Of a stretch of 64,000 nt of DNA, positions 11,664-21,494 are shown piece by piece. The notes beneath the pieces are model-generated. The model had not been told where the DNA came from. It did no database searches and worked only from the letters and a program-made list of their open reading frames with translations. Source of the DNA: Symbiotaphrina buchneri (Eukaryota; Ascomycota; Symbiotaphrinales; Symbiotaphrinaceae); contig BCIG01000005.1 in assembly GCA_001599915.1 (NCBI GenBank), forward strand, positions 452,725-516,724, written 5' to 3'. Made by a program: the position numbers and the translations under genes. Within the stretch, counting starts at the first letter, position 1. Each line of letters begins with the position of its first letter.

Positions 11664-13165
11664 TTATCTGCCGCTCACTTTCCTCCATCGCACCCAACCT
11701 TTGGGACCGGATGCTCTTCCTTCTTCGACCACTTTCCCGCTGACATCTCTTCTACCGGAAACGTCTGCGCCCGAATTGCTGACCACGCGACCACCATTCC
11801 GGTTTTCCGGGGCCAAGTCAACATAAGTGCCTATCATCGGTGTTGGTCCGGCCTTGAGCTCTCCATATGCCTTACCTTTGGTAATGTTCTCAGCTGGGTA
11901 CTCTCTGCCTGCATCTGTCTGGGAAGCCTGCAGGATCCGGTGCGAAGGAGGTATCGGCGGGTAGGAGTGCTGTCGGTGTTGCATATCCCCTTCATATGGG
12001 TCGAATATGTCATCTTGTTTGGCATTGCGACGCTGGTTGGACCGAGACGGTGAGTTTGGTGACGGTGTATGCGCGAACCACGTGTCATTCAGAAGCGAGT
12101 CCCGGCGAGGGTCATGCCCAGGCTTGTTGGAAGGGGAAGAGTCCGAGGGTAGATGGTCGTATGGAGACCCTTCGATTGCGTACCGTCGCACTGTCGATTG
12201 ACTGTCGGCCGAGTCTATCCGAGTGTTCATGAATGCAACAGTTCGCTCGGGAAGCAGAGGATCCTGCATATGGGAACCCTGCGGGTAATGTAGTGCCTCT
12301 GTGCTGCCGCCGAGAGATATCGTTGTTGCCTGGCTCAGGTGCTTCTCGGATATGGAGGAATTCTTTTTGGCATGCCGCGAGGTCAGGTTATCTCCCAATG
12401 GGTTCATGTCAGGAGGCATATTGGAGATCTTGCGGAAGGTGTTGGCCAGGTAGAGGGAGAGGCAAAGAGAGAGCAGATGGAGGCCGCCATTCACAACTGC
12501 CAATAAAAAGGTTGAGTAGATCAACGTATTAGTCGATGTCGCATCGCCGAAAAGTGACGTCCATCGATTGTTTGCCGTACTGTCTGCCTGATATTGAGAG
12601 TCACTATTCAGGGCAGTGAAGACGGCGAAAGGCAGGAGGGAAACATCCACGGCTGCAGCAAAGAGCATGTAGCTTGCCGAGGATGCTGGAGTTCGGCCGT
12701 TGGGCCGTCTGGAGAGATGGTATATGGCGTACAGGCAATGCAAAATTGCTACGCCAGGCTTTTGTTCGATGCAATTAGTCAGATGGTCGTCGTCCAACGT
12801 CAGGAGGGTAGCCTTACCGGGATCCTGATGATCCATCCCGTCGCGGTCTGTATGTCCTTTAGACAGATGGTGCAGACCTCAAGTCCGACGGCGCCAATCA
12901 GTTCGCAACATCGCAGCGCCAACTGGAGCCAGCGAGTGTAGGTGACTGCCTTTTTGGTGCGAGGATGCATGGGCTTGACGCTGGTCTTGCCGTATGGAAG
13001 AATCAGGTAGCTGTCGGGATGTCTGTTGAAGTTCAACAGAGGGCCTTGTGGTCTCCCGGATGGGGGCCGGGGTGGCAGCAAGCTCGCCTGAGACACGGCC
13101 TTGGGGTTGAAACCATTGTGATTATACCTGCTCGGACCATACTGGTATGGAGCCCGGACGACCAT
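11664..13165 (-). CDS. Conserved fungal four-TM-type membrane protein, function unknown
   Basis: Two exons (13165-12818, 12758-11664) give 480 residues. The N-terminal 75 residues are Pro/Gly-rich (MVVRAPYQYGPSRYNHNG). Then come about four hydrophobic segments: around RWLQLALRCCELIGAVGLEV, across the splice at WIIRIP/PGVAILHCLYAIYH, then YMLFAAAVDVSLLPFAVFTA and LIYSTFLLAVVNGGLHLLSL. The second half is a long, probably disordered cytosolic tail rich in Ser, Pro, Asp and His. The arrangement resembles a conserved Pezizomycotina family I know only as hypothetical. It is convergent with MTC6 (141 bp between stops) and divergent from ARH1. I assign no function. Confidence 0.75.
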
Positions 13166-13931
13166 TCCGTGGGTGGGAAACGGGCAGGAATGCTGACGAC
13201 GCCGAGGAGGACGACTACACAGTGTACCTTATGGATGAATAGGGTGGGCCCGCGAGCTTCGTGGAATGCTGTGGTTATCGGGGGTTTGTCCTCATACGTA
13301 ACTGAGAAAGATGTACTCCGTAACAGAGAATCCACCTGCCGGTTGTACCTAAATAATCGTAATCCGTAGTATCTGGGCTAGTCGCATAGCGAATATACCT
13401 TAACGGCCTTGGGACGACGGGAGCTCCCGCAACTTCACCGCAAATACTTCGTACGGCTCGACGGGAATGCGGGAGTACTCGTACCTTCCTTCGTACCTTA
13501 GGTACCCAAATAAAGGTGCGGTGCAGTCTCTACAGCAACTATCGCTCTCGTCTTTATCTTATCGTATCTTATCTTGTCCGATCTTATCTGTGTCTCCTCC
13601 TCCCTAACTGTGAGTACCACCCAAATCATCTGTTGGCTACCACACTTCATTTCCTCATTATCGTCTGGGTAGGTTTCGATCATTCATGTTCATATATCAA
13701 GTCGGTGCCAGCCGATCAGTTGAGAAGATCCGTTTCCCTTGTTAGTGTTCTGCTCTTGTGTCCGGCCTGTCCTGTCCTACTCTCGGCGCTCCAGGGCTTC
13801 GCATATATGACAAACACCGGCAGGTCCGGTTAGAATTTGCAAAGCGAATGAAATTTTGGATACAATGTCGACCTTTTCTCCGCCAATTCATATGGCTAAA
13901 TTCGAATGAATAGCGACCACTGGCTTCCATC
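13166..13931. promoter_or_regulatory. Divergent promoter region, four-TM gene / ARH1
   Basis: 766 bp between divergent starts. It contains a GTACCTTAGGTACC element at about 13493-13506 and, next to it, a cluster of CTTATC (GATAAG) sites at 13553-13588, listed separately. Pyrimidine-rich sequence follows to about 13620. No gene was seen. Confidence 0.6.
13553..13588. promoter_or_regulatory. Cluster of GATA-factor-type sites upstream of ARH1
   Basis: CTTATC (reverse complement GATAAG) occurs at 13558-13563, 13568-13573 and 13583-13588, with TTTATC at 13553-13558: four HGATAR-type sites in 36 bp, about 345 bp 5' of the ARH1 ATG. GATA factors of ascomycetes control nitrogen use and iron (SreA). 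Because Arh1 serves Fe-S cluster and heme A synthesis, iron control is an appealing but untested inference. Confidence 0.5.
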
Positions 13932-15569
13932 ATGCTGTCCTTTTCTCTCTCCACTCCGTATATATGTGCCAGATGTCGGCACACCTTCGCGACCGCTGCG
14001 AGCCGGCTGGCCAGACGAAGACCATGGTCAGCAACAGCCTTACGATACAGTAGTCATGGCGCACCAACCCGGCGACCTCGGATCGCGGTGGTAGGATCTG
14101 GCCCCGCAGGCTTCTATGCGGCTTACAGGCTCATGGCCAAACTCGACACTGCTGTCATCGACATGTATGAAGCCCTTCCGGTGCCATTTGGTCTGGTGCG
14201 GTTCGGCGTCGCACCCGATCATCCCGAAGTCAAGGTATGAGGGACGCACGCATTCTCACATATTTTACAGATCTTTAAGTGATGATATTTCTGCGTATAG
14301 AACTGCCAGGACAAGTTTTCCGAGGTGGCCAAGTCTCCGCGCTTCAATTTCATTGGCAACATATCCGTTGGACACCAGCTCCCTTTAGAGGTGCTGAAGC
14401 CTCATTACGACGCCATCCTCTTCGCATTTGGCGCCTCCGAAGATAGGCAATTAGGGATTCCTGGGGAGACTGAGCTGCGGGGTATCTACTCCGCCCGCGC
14501 CTTTGTGGGCTGGTACAATGGCCTGCCGCAGTTTGCGAACCTTGACCCGGCGCTGGATGCAGGGGAGGAGGCGGTGGTAATCGGGCAGGGGAATGTGGCG
14601 CTGGATGTTGCGCGCATACTCCTCACTGATCTGGATGTGTTGAGAAAGACTGATATCACTGAATATGCGCTGGAGACGCTCGCCAGCAGCCGGGTAAAGA
14701 GAGTTAGGGTCGTAGGCAGGAGAGGTCCGATGCAGGCATCTTTTACTATCAAGGAGGTGCGGGAGTTGATGAACCTCCCGGGAGTGGCATTCCATCCGAT
14801 TGAACCATCGTTGTTACCATCAGATTTCTCCTCGCTTCCTCGTGCGCAGAAGCGCATAACCCAGCTTCTGTCGAAGGGTTCTTCCACTCCGCTTAGCTCG
14901 GCGCCGAAGTCCTGGGAATTGCGCTTTCTCCTATCCCCGAAAGAATTCAAGGGTGACACTGCAGGCGGTGCACAGCTCTCTTCGATCTTGTTCGAGGAGC
15001 AAGCGTTCCGCGGCGGTGAAGATCCGCTCATGTCCAAGGCCCAGGTCATGCCTACGGGACGAACGACGGAGCTACCTGCATCGCTTGCCTTCCGTTCGAT
15101 AGGCTACAAGTCCACGCCACTTCCTGGCCTCCGGGAGCTGGGCATTCCGTTCGACGAAAAATTGGGGATTATCCCCAACGACCTGCATGGCCGCGTGATA
15201 GATCCCTCGAGTGGGCCAGGGGCCATGACCGCGAAGCATGTGGCGGGGGTGTACTGCGCAGGGTGGGTCAAGCGTGGTCCGACAGGGGTTATAGCCAGCA
15301 CCATGGATGACGCCTTTACGACTGCCGATGTCATTGCGAGGGACTGGGTCGATCAAGCCGTGTTCCTCAATGGAAAGCCTGATGGCGCCCAGGGCACGGG
15401 GCTAGGCTGGGAAGCAGTAAAGGCAGAAGTGGAAAAGAGAGGGCTAAGAAGGGTCAGCTGGAAGGATTGGGAAGCGATAGACACGGCGGAGAGAGAGAGG
15501 GGACAGAAGCTCGGAAAAGAGCGCGAGAAGTTCGCCAACACCGAAGAGATGCTTCGAGTCTTGGGATAA
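13932..15569 (+). CDS. arh1: Mitochondrial NADPH:ferredoxin (adrenodoxin) oxidoreductase
   Basis: Passes electrons from NADPH through FAD to mitochondrial ferredoxin for Fe-S cluster assembly, heme A and related syntheses. Exons 13932-14234 and 14301-15569 give 523 residues. A basic, Ser/Arg-rich presequence (about residues 1-48) precedes the FAD-binding RIAVVGSGPAGFYAAYRL. VPFGLVRFGVAPDHPEVK spans the splice to NCQDKF. The NADP-binding VIGQGNVALDVARILL, the VGRRGPMQASFTIKE segment and the C-terminal GWVKRGPTGVIASTM are all typical of adrenodoxin reductases. Length fits the family with a transit peptide. It is convergent with the next gene, only 77 bp between stops, so the 3' UTRs probably overlap. 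Confidence 0.95.
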
Positions 15570-15646
15570 GTGGCCCACTGTAATGGAAATGTATATATGA
15601 AAATTCAGCTTCTATGGTTGGTGTAGATAATGCAAGATAGCTGGCA

Positions 15647-17069
15647 TCAGTCCGTTGCATGAAGCTCGACTGATCCGATCGTGCCTCCTTCAGCTTCCTT
15701 GGCTGTTTCATTGGCCGAGCCATATAGCATGTCTTCTACAAATTCACCGATGGCAAGACTACTGGTCAGACCAGGACTCTCAATGCCAAGCAAGTTCACG
15801 AACCCTTCATATCCCTCCTCTTTCCTGATATACCAGTCAACGGCGTCCACGCCAGCTCCCCTTGAGAGCTTCGGTCGGATCCCGCAGTAGTCAAGCCCGA
15901 TAGCGGAGGTATCTATACCAGGCAGGCATTGCTTGATGTCTTCCACCGCTTCGGCCAACCGGGCATCGTTGGGCGTGTAGTCCGTCGGCGAGTCCACCCA
16001 TTCGACGTCAGGCCCGAAGCGGATCTTTCCACCCATGTCCAGCGTCAAGTGGGTGCCCAGCCCGCCATGCCCGGGCACCGGGGCGGGATATATGAGGGTG
16101 GTAGGCCGGGGCCGCGAGAGCGAGTAGGAGAAGTAGGTCCCTTTGGCGTAGTAAGGCTTGCGATGCCGCTCCGGGGGCATGAGCATGTTGTTGACATGGA
16201 CTGCGTAGAGACCGGCGCTGTTGATGACCGTCTCGGCCGTTATGGCCGTCGTCTCCTCGGCGAATGTATTTGGGGAGTCTTCAGGCGAAGAGGTGTAGAT
16301 CCGATATCCCCCCCGGCCATTGTTGATCGCCTCTATGCCGCTCACGACAGTGTAGAAAGCACAGTCGCCACCTCGATCCTGAAAGGAGCCCTGTAGATAC
16401 TGCATCAAGGCATGGCTGTCGACGATGCCCGTCGTTGGACTCTCCAGGATCCCCGCCCTGGCTAGTACGTCCGGTTGCCTCCTCTTGCCCTCCTCTATAG
16501 AAATGAACCGCGTCGGGCAGCCGATGGATTGGGCGTGTTTGTGCACCTTTTCACATTCACCCATCTGCCGCTCGTCTTGTGCCAGGATCCACTTGCCAGT
16601 GTTTCGATGCGGTATGCTCTCTTTCCGGCACAGATCATACAGCATCTCCTTCCCCCTCAGGCACAGTCGTGTCTTGAGGGAATCTGGGCCATAGTACAAG
16701 CCGGCATGGATGACCTGTGAGACACGTGGCAGTCAGTAGAGGTAGAGTTGTAGAAGTGGGCGTCCTTGCCTCCGAGTTGCGACTACTGGTTTCCTGTCCA
16801 ATATCCCCATGTTTCTCGATCAGGAGGACCGACGAGCCTTCCCGAGCCGCCAGCTGCCTGGCGATGGCGAGCCCGACGACTCCTGCCCCGATCACCTGCC
16901 ATTGAGTCACATATCAGCGAAAGGGTGTCCGGCAAGATCCAGCAGCTAGGTGGAGAGCGGGAGGTATGTATACCGCATGGGTGAAGTCGGCATTGGCTCG
17001 CGAGCTACTGGAGAAGCACGCGCGGCCACTGTGCGACAACTGAGCATGCAGCTGCCTTGCGAACATCAT
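15647..17069 (-). CDS. Mitochondrial FAD oxidoreductase, L-2-hydroxyglutarate dehydrogenase-like
   Basis: DAO-fold flavoenzyme of the L2HGDH group, expected to oxidise L-2-hydroxyglutarate to 2-oxoglutarate. Exons 17069-16974, 16895-16770 and 16714-15647 give 429 residues. Exon 1 is a short presequence ([19 protein letters not shown]). Exon 2 starts at the FAD dinucleotide motif [16 protein letters not shown] and ends SSRNSE; joining exon 3 gives [20 protein letters not shown], the family signature. Intron 2 has a GC donor (GCAAGG at 16769-16764) with a normal AG acceptor. C-terminal motifs include [28 protein letters not shown] and [13 protein letters not shown]. Substrate is inferred from family; other fungal members are uncharacterised. 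Confidence 0.88.
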
Positions 17070-17520
17070 TTTATCTCATCGTATTATTGAGTACATGATT
17101 CACTCAAAGACTACAGATAGCAAATGATACAAACAGGTCCAATTGCACGGTCTGGCCTTGACGGTGTCAGGGGGTTGCTTACAACACGTCACTCCGACAG
17201 TGGGGGCAGAGCTCGATAACGCTACTGATATGCTACAGAAGAGCATCCAGTTGGATTACGGCTTTTCAGTCCCATATACAACCACCTGGGTCTACCGTAC
17301 GGGACAAACCACCGGTGCGAAAGGCACCTTGCCAATGTGAAGAAGCTGTTGTCGATGAAATAGGATTTCCCTGTGCAAAACTACATGCTTCCCATGCTAA
17401 CCGCCGAGCGGGGAGATCCGAAAGCAACAAACGCCAGTCAGATGCATCACCATACCCTTTTTCGCCTGAGATTATTCGGAAGCCATTCTCCTGATCCGCT
17501 TATTAGTCGTGGCACGCTCT
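17070..17520. other. Intergenic, L2HGDH-like 5' / coiled-coil gene 3'
   Basis: 451 bp holding the promoter of the L2HGDH-like gene and the 3' region of the downstream-lying minus-strand gene. Nothing else recognised. Confidence 0.45.
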
Positions 17521-18703
17521 CTAGCTTGTTTTATCCGCAGTGCCTCCCGCCTCGTCAGCTCTCTGGGATTGCGTCTCATTGGATTCCTGTAGAGGTGGAG
17601 CTGCCAGGTTAGACGTGACGGATGGTGTGTGACCCGCAGAGGGATTCGTATGCGTGAGTTCAGTAACTTGCCGCTCTGCAGGGAGAAAGTCAGCCTGGGG
17701 AAGCAGCTGGACGGCCGAAGCCGGTGAGCGGAGCTTGCTTACCAAGATCTCTGATCCGCTGCTTTAACATCCGATTGTCGCGAATTAAGCTTTGATTCTC
17801 CGCCTGGAGGTGTGCAAGATCCGTTTGGAGACCGGGGCTGCCCAGGTTGAAGATCTGTTCCCCTTCCGCATGATTGCTGAAGCTCGTGGATTGCGGTCTC
17901 AAAGAAGGCGACGTTGTCCTACTGGATCCTCGTGATCGACGGGATGGTTGCCTCGATACCTCTACGGACGTCCTTGGCGTAGGAGACCTAGGGCGTGCAT
18001 TTGCAGGCGGATTCAGAGTACCAGCCTGAAAGGAGAACGAACGCTCAGAGGTCGGCGTAGAGTCATCCACCGCTGGTGACTGCGGTATCCCATACGTCCT
18101 CTGCAGTTCCTGAAGTTGGGTCTGTTGTTGACGGATCATTTGTAGAAGGCGGTTCTAGGAAACATAGTTAGCTACTGTGTCGATTAACGCAGGCAAATTG
18201 TTGATTACCACTTGGGCTTCCTGCTCCTGCTCCATCTCCTGATGTATCTCGCCAAGACTTGGAGCACGCTGGTGATGCGGATCGCCAAAGAGGAAGGGAG
18301 GAGATCCGGTTGATGCGTGAGGGCTCCCATTACGATAAGAATAGCTCATGGAACTTCGGTGCTCTGAGGGTTGCAACTCGCCGGGACCCGGTAGAGCTGG
18401 ATCATTGAGGTTCAGGTTCATTATCACGGAACGGCGACGTTCGTTACGGCCCATCTGCGGAGAGCCCGGAACCCGATTTCGGCTGGAGCTGACGGATGAA
18501 CGACGGGAGTCTTGATTCTGGATCCCGGCATTGATAGTGGCGGCAGCAGCGAGTGAGACCGATGACGAACGAGGAGGAGGTGACGGCGTCTGACGAGCTT
18601 CAGCAGCGGCTTGCTGGACACGGGCTTGTAGTGGCGAGGTAGCAGCGCCATTGGCGGAGGGAGAGCGAGAAGACGGTGGCAGAGAGTTAAGATCGGGTGC
18701 CAT
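17521..18703 (-). CDS. Uncharacterised low-complexity protein with coiled coil
   Basis: Exons 18703-18209, 18154-17743 and 17675-17521 give 353 residues from the ATG at 18703 (MAPDLNSLPPSSRS, context GCCATGG). An upstream in-frame ATG at 18790 would add 29 residues. The first 140 residues are Ser/Pro/Ala-rich. A Glu/Gln-rich helix spans the first splice (EIHQEMEQEQEAQV/NRLLQMIRQQQTQLQELQRT). After another Ser/Arg-rich linker, a second heptad-like helix runs across the second splice (LAHLQAENQSLIRDNRMLKQ, then RIRDL/ERQVTELTH). This suggests a bZIP-like or scaffold coiled coil without a basic DNA-binding region. I do not recognise the family and assign no function. Confidence 0.7.
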
Positions 18704-21494
18704 GGCTGCAGCGACTCCGTCACCAGTCAACAAGGAAGGGGGGTTTGAAGCTGGTGTGTTCGTATGGGGATGGACGAGTTGGTTCCACAAGACTCCGGCA
18801 GCAGGGCCGGTGTCGTTGCTATTGTTGCTGGAGTCCAGTAAAAGTACCTTTGGTATGTGTTATTGGAGCTAAGGTACCTATGAGACGTGGGTGCCTGGTG
18901 CTGCTGGTGAAGTTGGCGGTAGGTAAGGGCGAGCGAGCGAGCTCTCCCCATGTTTCGTTCGGAACCAGCTATTCGTACAACAGCGGTGGTGGGGCGGAGT
19001 TTGCGCTGTTTGCAGTACATTCACGTGATTTGGCTGCGTGACTTGACACTCTCATCCTCATGGTGTCACCTTTCTTCCGATAACAAATGATGTTGATACT
19101 AAGGTACCACATGCTAACGATTACTAGCAACTTTTCCCCGACATTGCATTGTTGCTATTCTCGCATCTGTACATGTTAGATCAGGACAAAATGAAAGGCA
19201 AACCGCGGATGCCCATCCGAACACAGGAATTGCGCCCGGGTTGTACAAGCAGGATTGTCAGATGCGAATCCTCCCACACTTGTACGATTATGGCGGCGGC
19301 GGGCAAATCAGATGCTACGTTACGCGAGCTTTCTTTAGGACTATTCGTACTCTGGCTGCTGCTAATAATGATGATGATGATAATGATGCACTGCGTGACC
19401 TGGGCAAGGAAGAGCGTCACGTACGCGCGATGTCTGATGCGCGACGCGACTTATCGAGTCCTGTACTGTGTACCTTACGGATGATAACAATGACAATCTG
19501 CGCTCACAAAACTCCCGTCTCTGTAAGCGAAATTGAGCCGCATCAACTATTGACGCAATTTACCGTTCTTTGGCGCTGGCAAGGACGACGAAGAGGTGAA
19601 GACTAAGGTAGAAAGATGCTTGCAGCAAGCAAGAAGGCATTCTGATGCAGAAAAGAAGCACCGCACAAAGACTTCCCTCCGATAACATCACGGGCTCAAA
19701 TGGTTCTCATACTCCACACGATGCGGAAGATGACTGACTTGCCCTGATATTCGTTCGGCGCATGGCTGCTCTGACACGGCACGGGAAGTGTGTCTGCGCG
19801 CGTGTGTATGTACCTGTATGCTCGCACCTTACCAAAGGTATCTTATTTACTAAAGGCGGCACACTTAGGCACGGTGGACGGTACGAGTACCGGCAGCTCG
19901 GACAAATGCACGCCATCCTCGCCATGACCGCACAGGCGCCCAAGCCATCAGGAACGTTAGCCCTAAAGCTTCCTAGACTCCTGGAGTAGCCCCGGGCGGC
20001 TGAAAACGACAGCAAGTCAGCACGCCGATGCGATGACCTTAGCCTGATGCTAAGGTACCTTAACGTAGAGAAAATTCAGGTGCAGCGGCGAGGCCGTCCA
20101 TGGTCGATCAATCCGGAAAGTGACCCGTCTGACCTTTTAGGTACAGTACGAGTTAAATCTGTTTCTTCGTACAACATACAGTGTGCTCCGTACACGTACT
20201 CTGTGCACAATTGGTCAACTACACCTCGCTGCACAAACCTTGCGCATCATATGTCGATTTGCCGAGGACTCGACAGCAAATGGTACATGAGCCGAGTCTA
20301 AGAGAGCATGGGGAGTCTTGTTTGATTTTGGTACGAATACCTTACTTTCCCATCATGGGTTACACAAGCAAGAAGGCGTACGAAATACCGGCACGACCTA
20401 TGAGAAGGTAGAGAGGTACGGGTAAAAGTACCTCGCTGTCAATGTCGGCCTGATTACCGCCAACCCAACGTGCTGGGGCCGACTAAGAAGCACAGGGACG
20501 GAAGAAAAGAACTATTGTACAGTAAAAGTTGCTCGTCGTCTCCACTAACGCAGGTAGCGCCGTAGCGCTTCTTCCGAAGTTCCCTAACGGACGGTACCCT
20601 CTTACCCTTCCAAGTTAGCTGAGGCACTCAGTACCGTACTACCGTTCGATCATACCCTTCAGCGTGCGACATTTCTTCACTCGGGATTTCCGGGGGTCAC
20701 TTGTGGATCTGGAGAGAGAGCCCACAGACCAACTCCTACGAATGGGAAGACCCAGTAATCAATATGCACACGAAAAAGGTGCCTCCACCGGCGAATTCGT
20801 CCAAGCCTCCAAGGACTCCCAGCTCAATCCACACAGACCCGCCCAAACTCAATTCCGCTCCTCCCAACCCCGACCAGGAACCCACCAACCCGGCCCGTCC
20901 GCCAGTGCCCTCCCGCTGTCTCTGGCTCTACTGCCTGCCCTAACTCTACTACTTATCATCGCTTCCTCTTCTCTCTCCACTCTTCCTCCTCCTCCGCCTT
21001 TTTCCCACTTTGGTCACCTCACTCGCTCTCTGTTCTTCCTTGTCTCTCTGCTCTCTCCGCTCCCTTACGTCAATCTTTCCTTCCATCGTTCCTGGACGCC
21101 ATTGTCGCTCCTTTCCCACAAACCTCAACCGCGCATACACCCTCGCTGTTCCAATTTTAGGTAAGGTACGGTACGAGGATCCACGAAGTGGCTGCATCCT
21201 CCGCGTGATCTCACATACCGTTCCCCGTCTCGCCTGGCGCATTGCTCGCGATAATTGGCACGCGGGTACACGCATCCTGCAACCATCCAGGCGCAAATGC
21301 AACATCATCTGAACGCCTGCCATCTCAGCGCCTCTTCCCGCACTCCCATCGCCTCGCTGCTTTGCGCCGTCCTCCTGTCGCGGTGACTGAGGAACAAGCA
21401 TCTTCAAGCAGGGGCCACTCTGATATCTGATTTACATCAACACTGTCGCGGGGCTCATTATTAGAATAGCGTTCACGACACAACTACCAGATTC
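18704..21494. other. Largest gene-free stretch, 2.8 kb, promoter side of two divergent genes
   Basis: It separates the coiled-coil gene (-) and the PH-domain gene (+). Open frames here are short and look like chance; the longest (20664-21164, +) is mostly a translated pyrimidine-rich tract. GGTACC-type elements recur at about 18845, 18870, 19102, 20050, 20413, 20594 and 21162-21174. A GAT-repeat lies at 19364-19386, and a TC-rich tract runs from about 20930 to 21120, probably 5' leader or core promoter of the PH-domain gene. I see no RNA gene or mobile element. Confidence 0.5.
19364..19386. repeat. Short imperfect (GAT)n microsatellite
   Basis: An AATAATGATGATGATGATAATGAT-type tract. Imperfect trinucleotide repeat in non-coding sequence. 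Confidence 0.6.

Noticed and set aside
20664-21164. 166-codon open frame on the plus strand
   Set aside because: Composition follows a TC-rich tract (poly Leu/Ser/Pro); no family resemblance, no splice partner; better seen as promoter or leader DNA.
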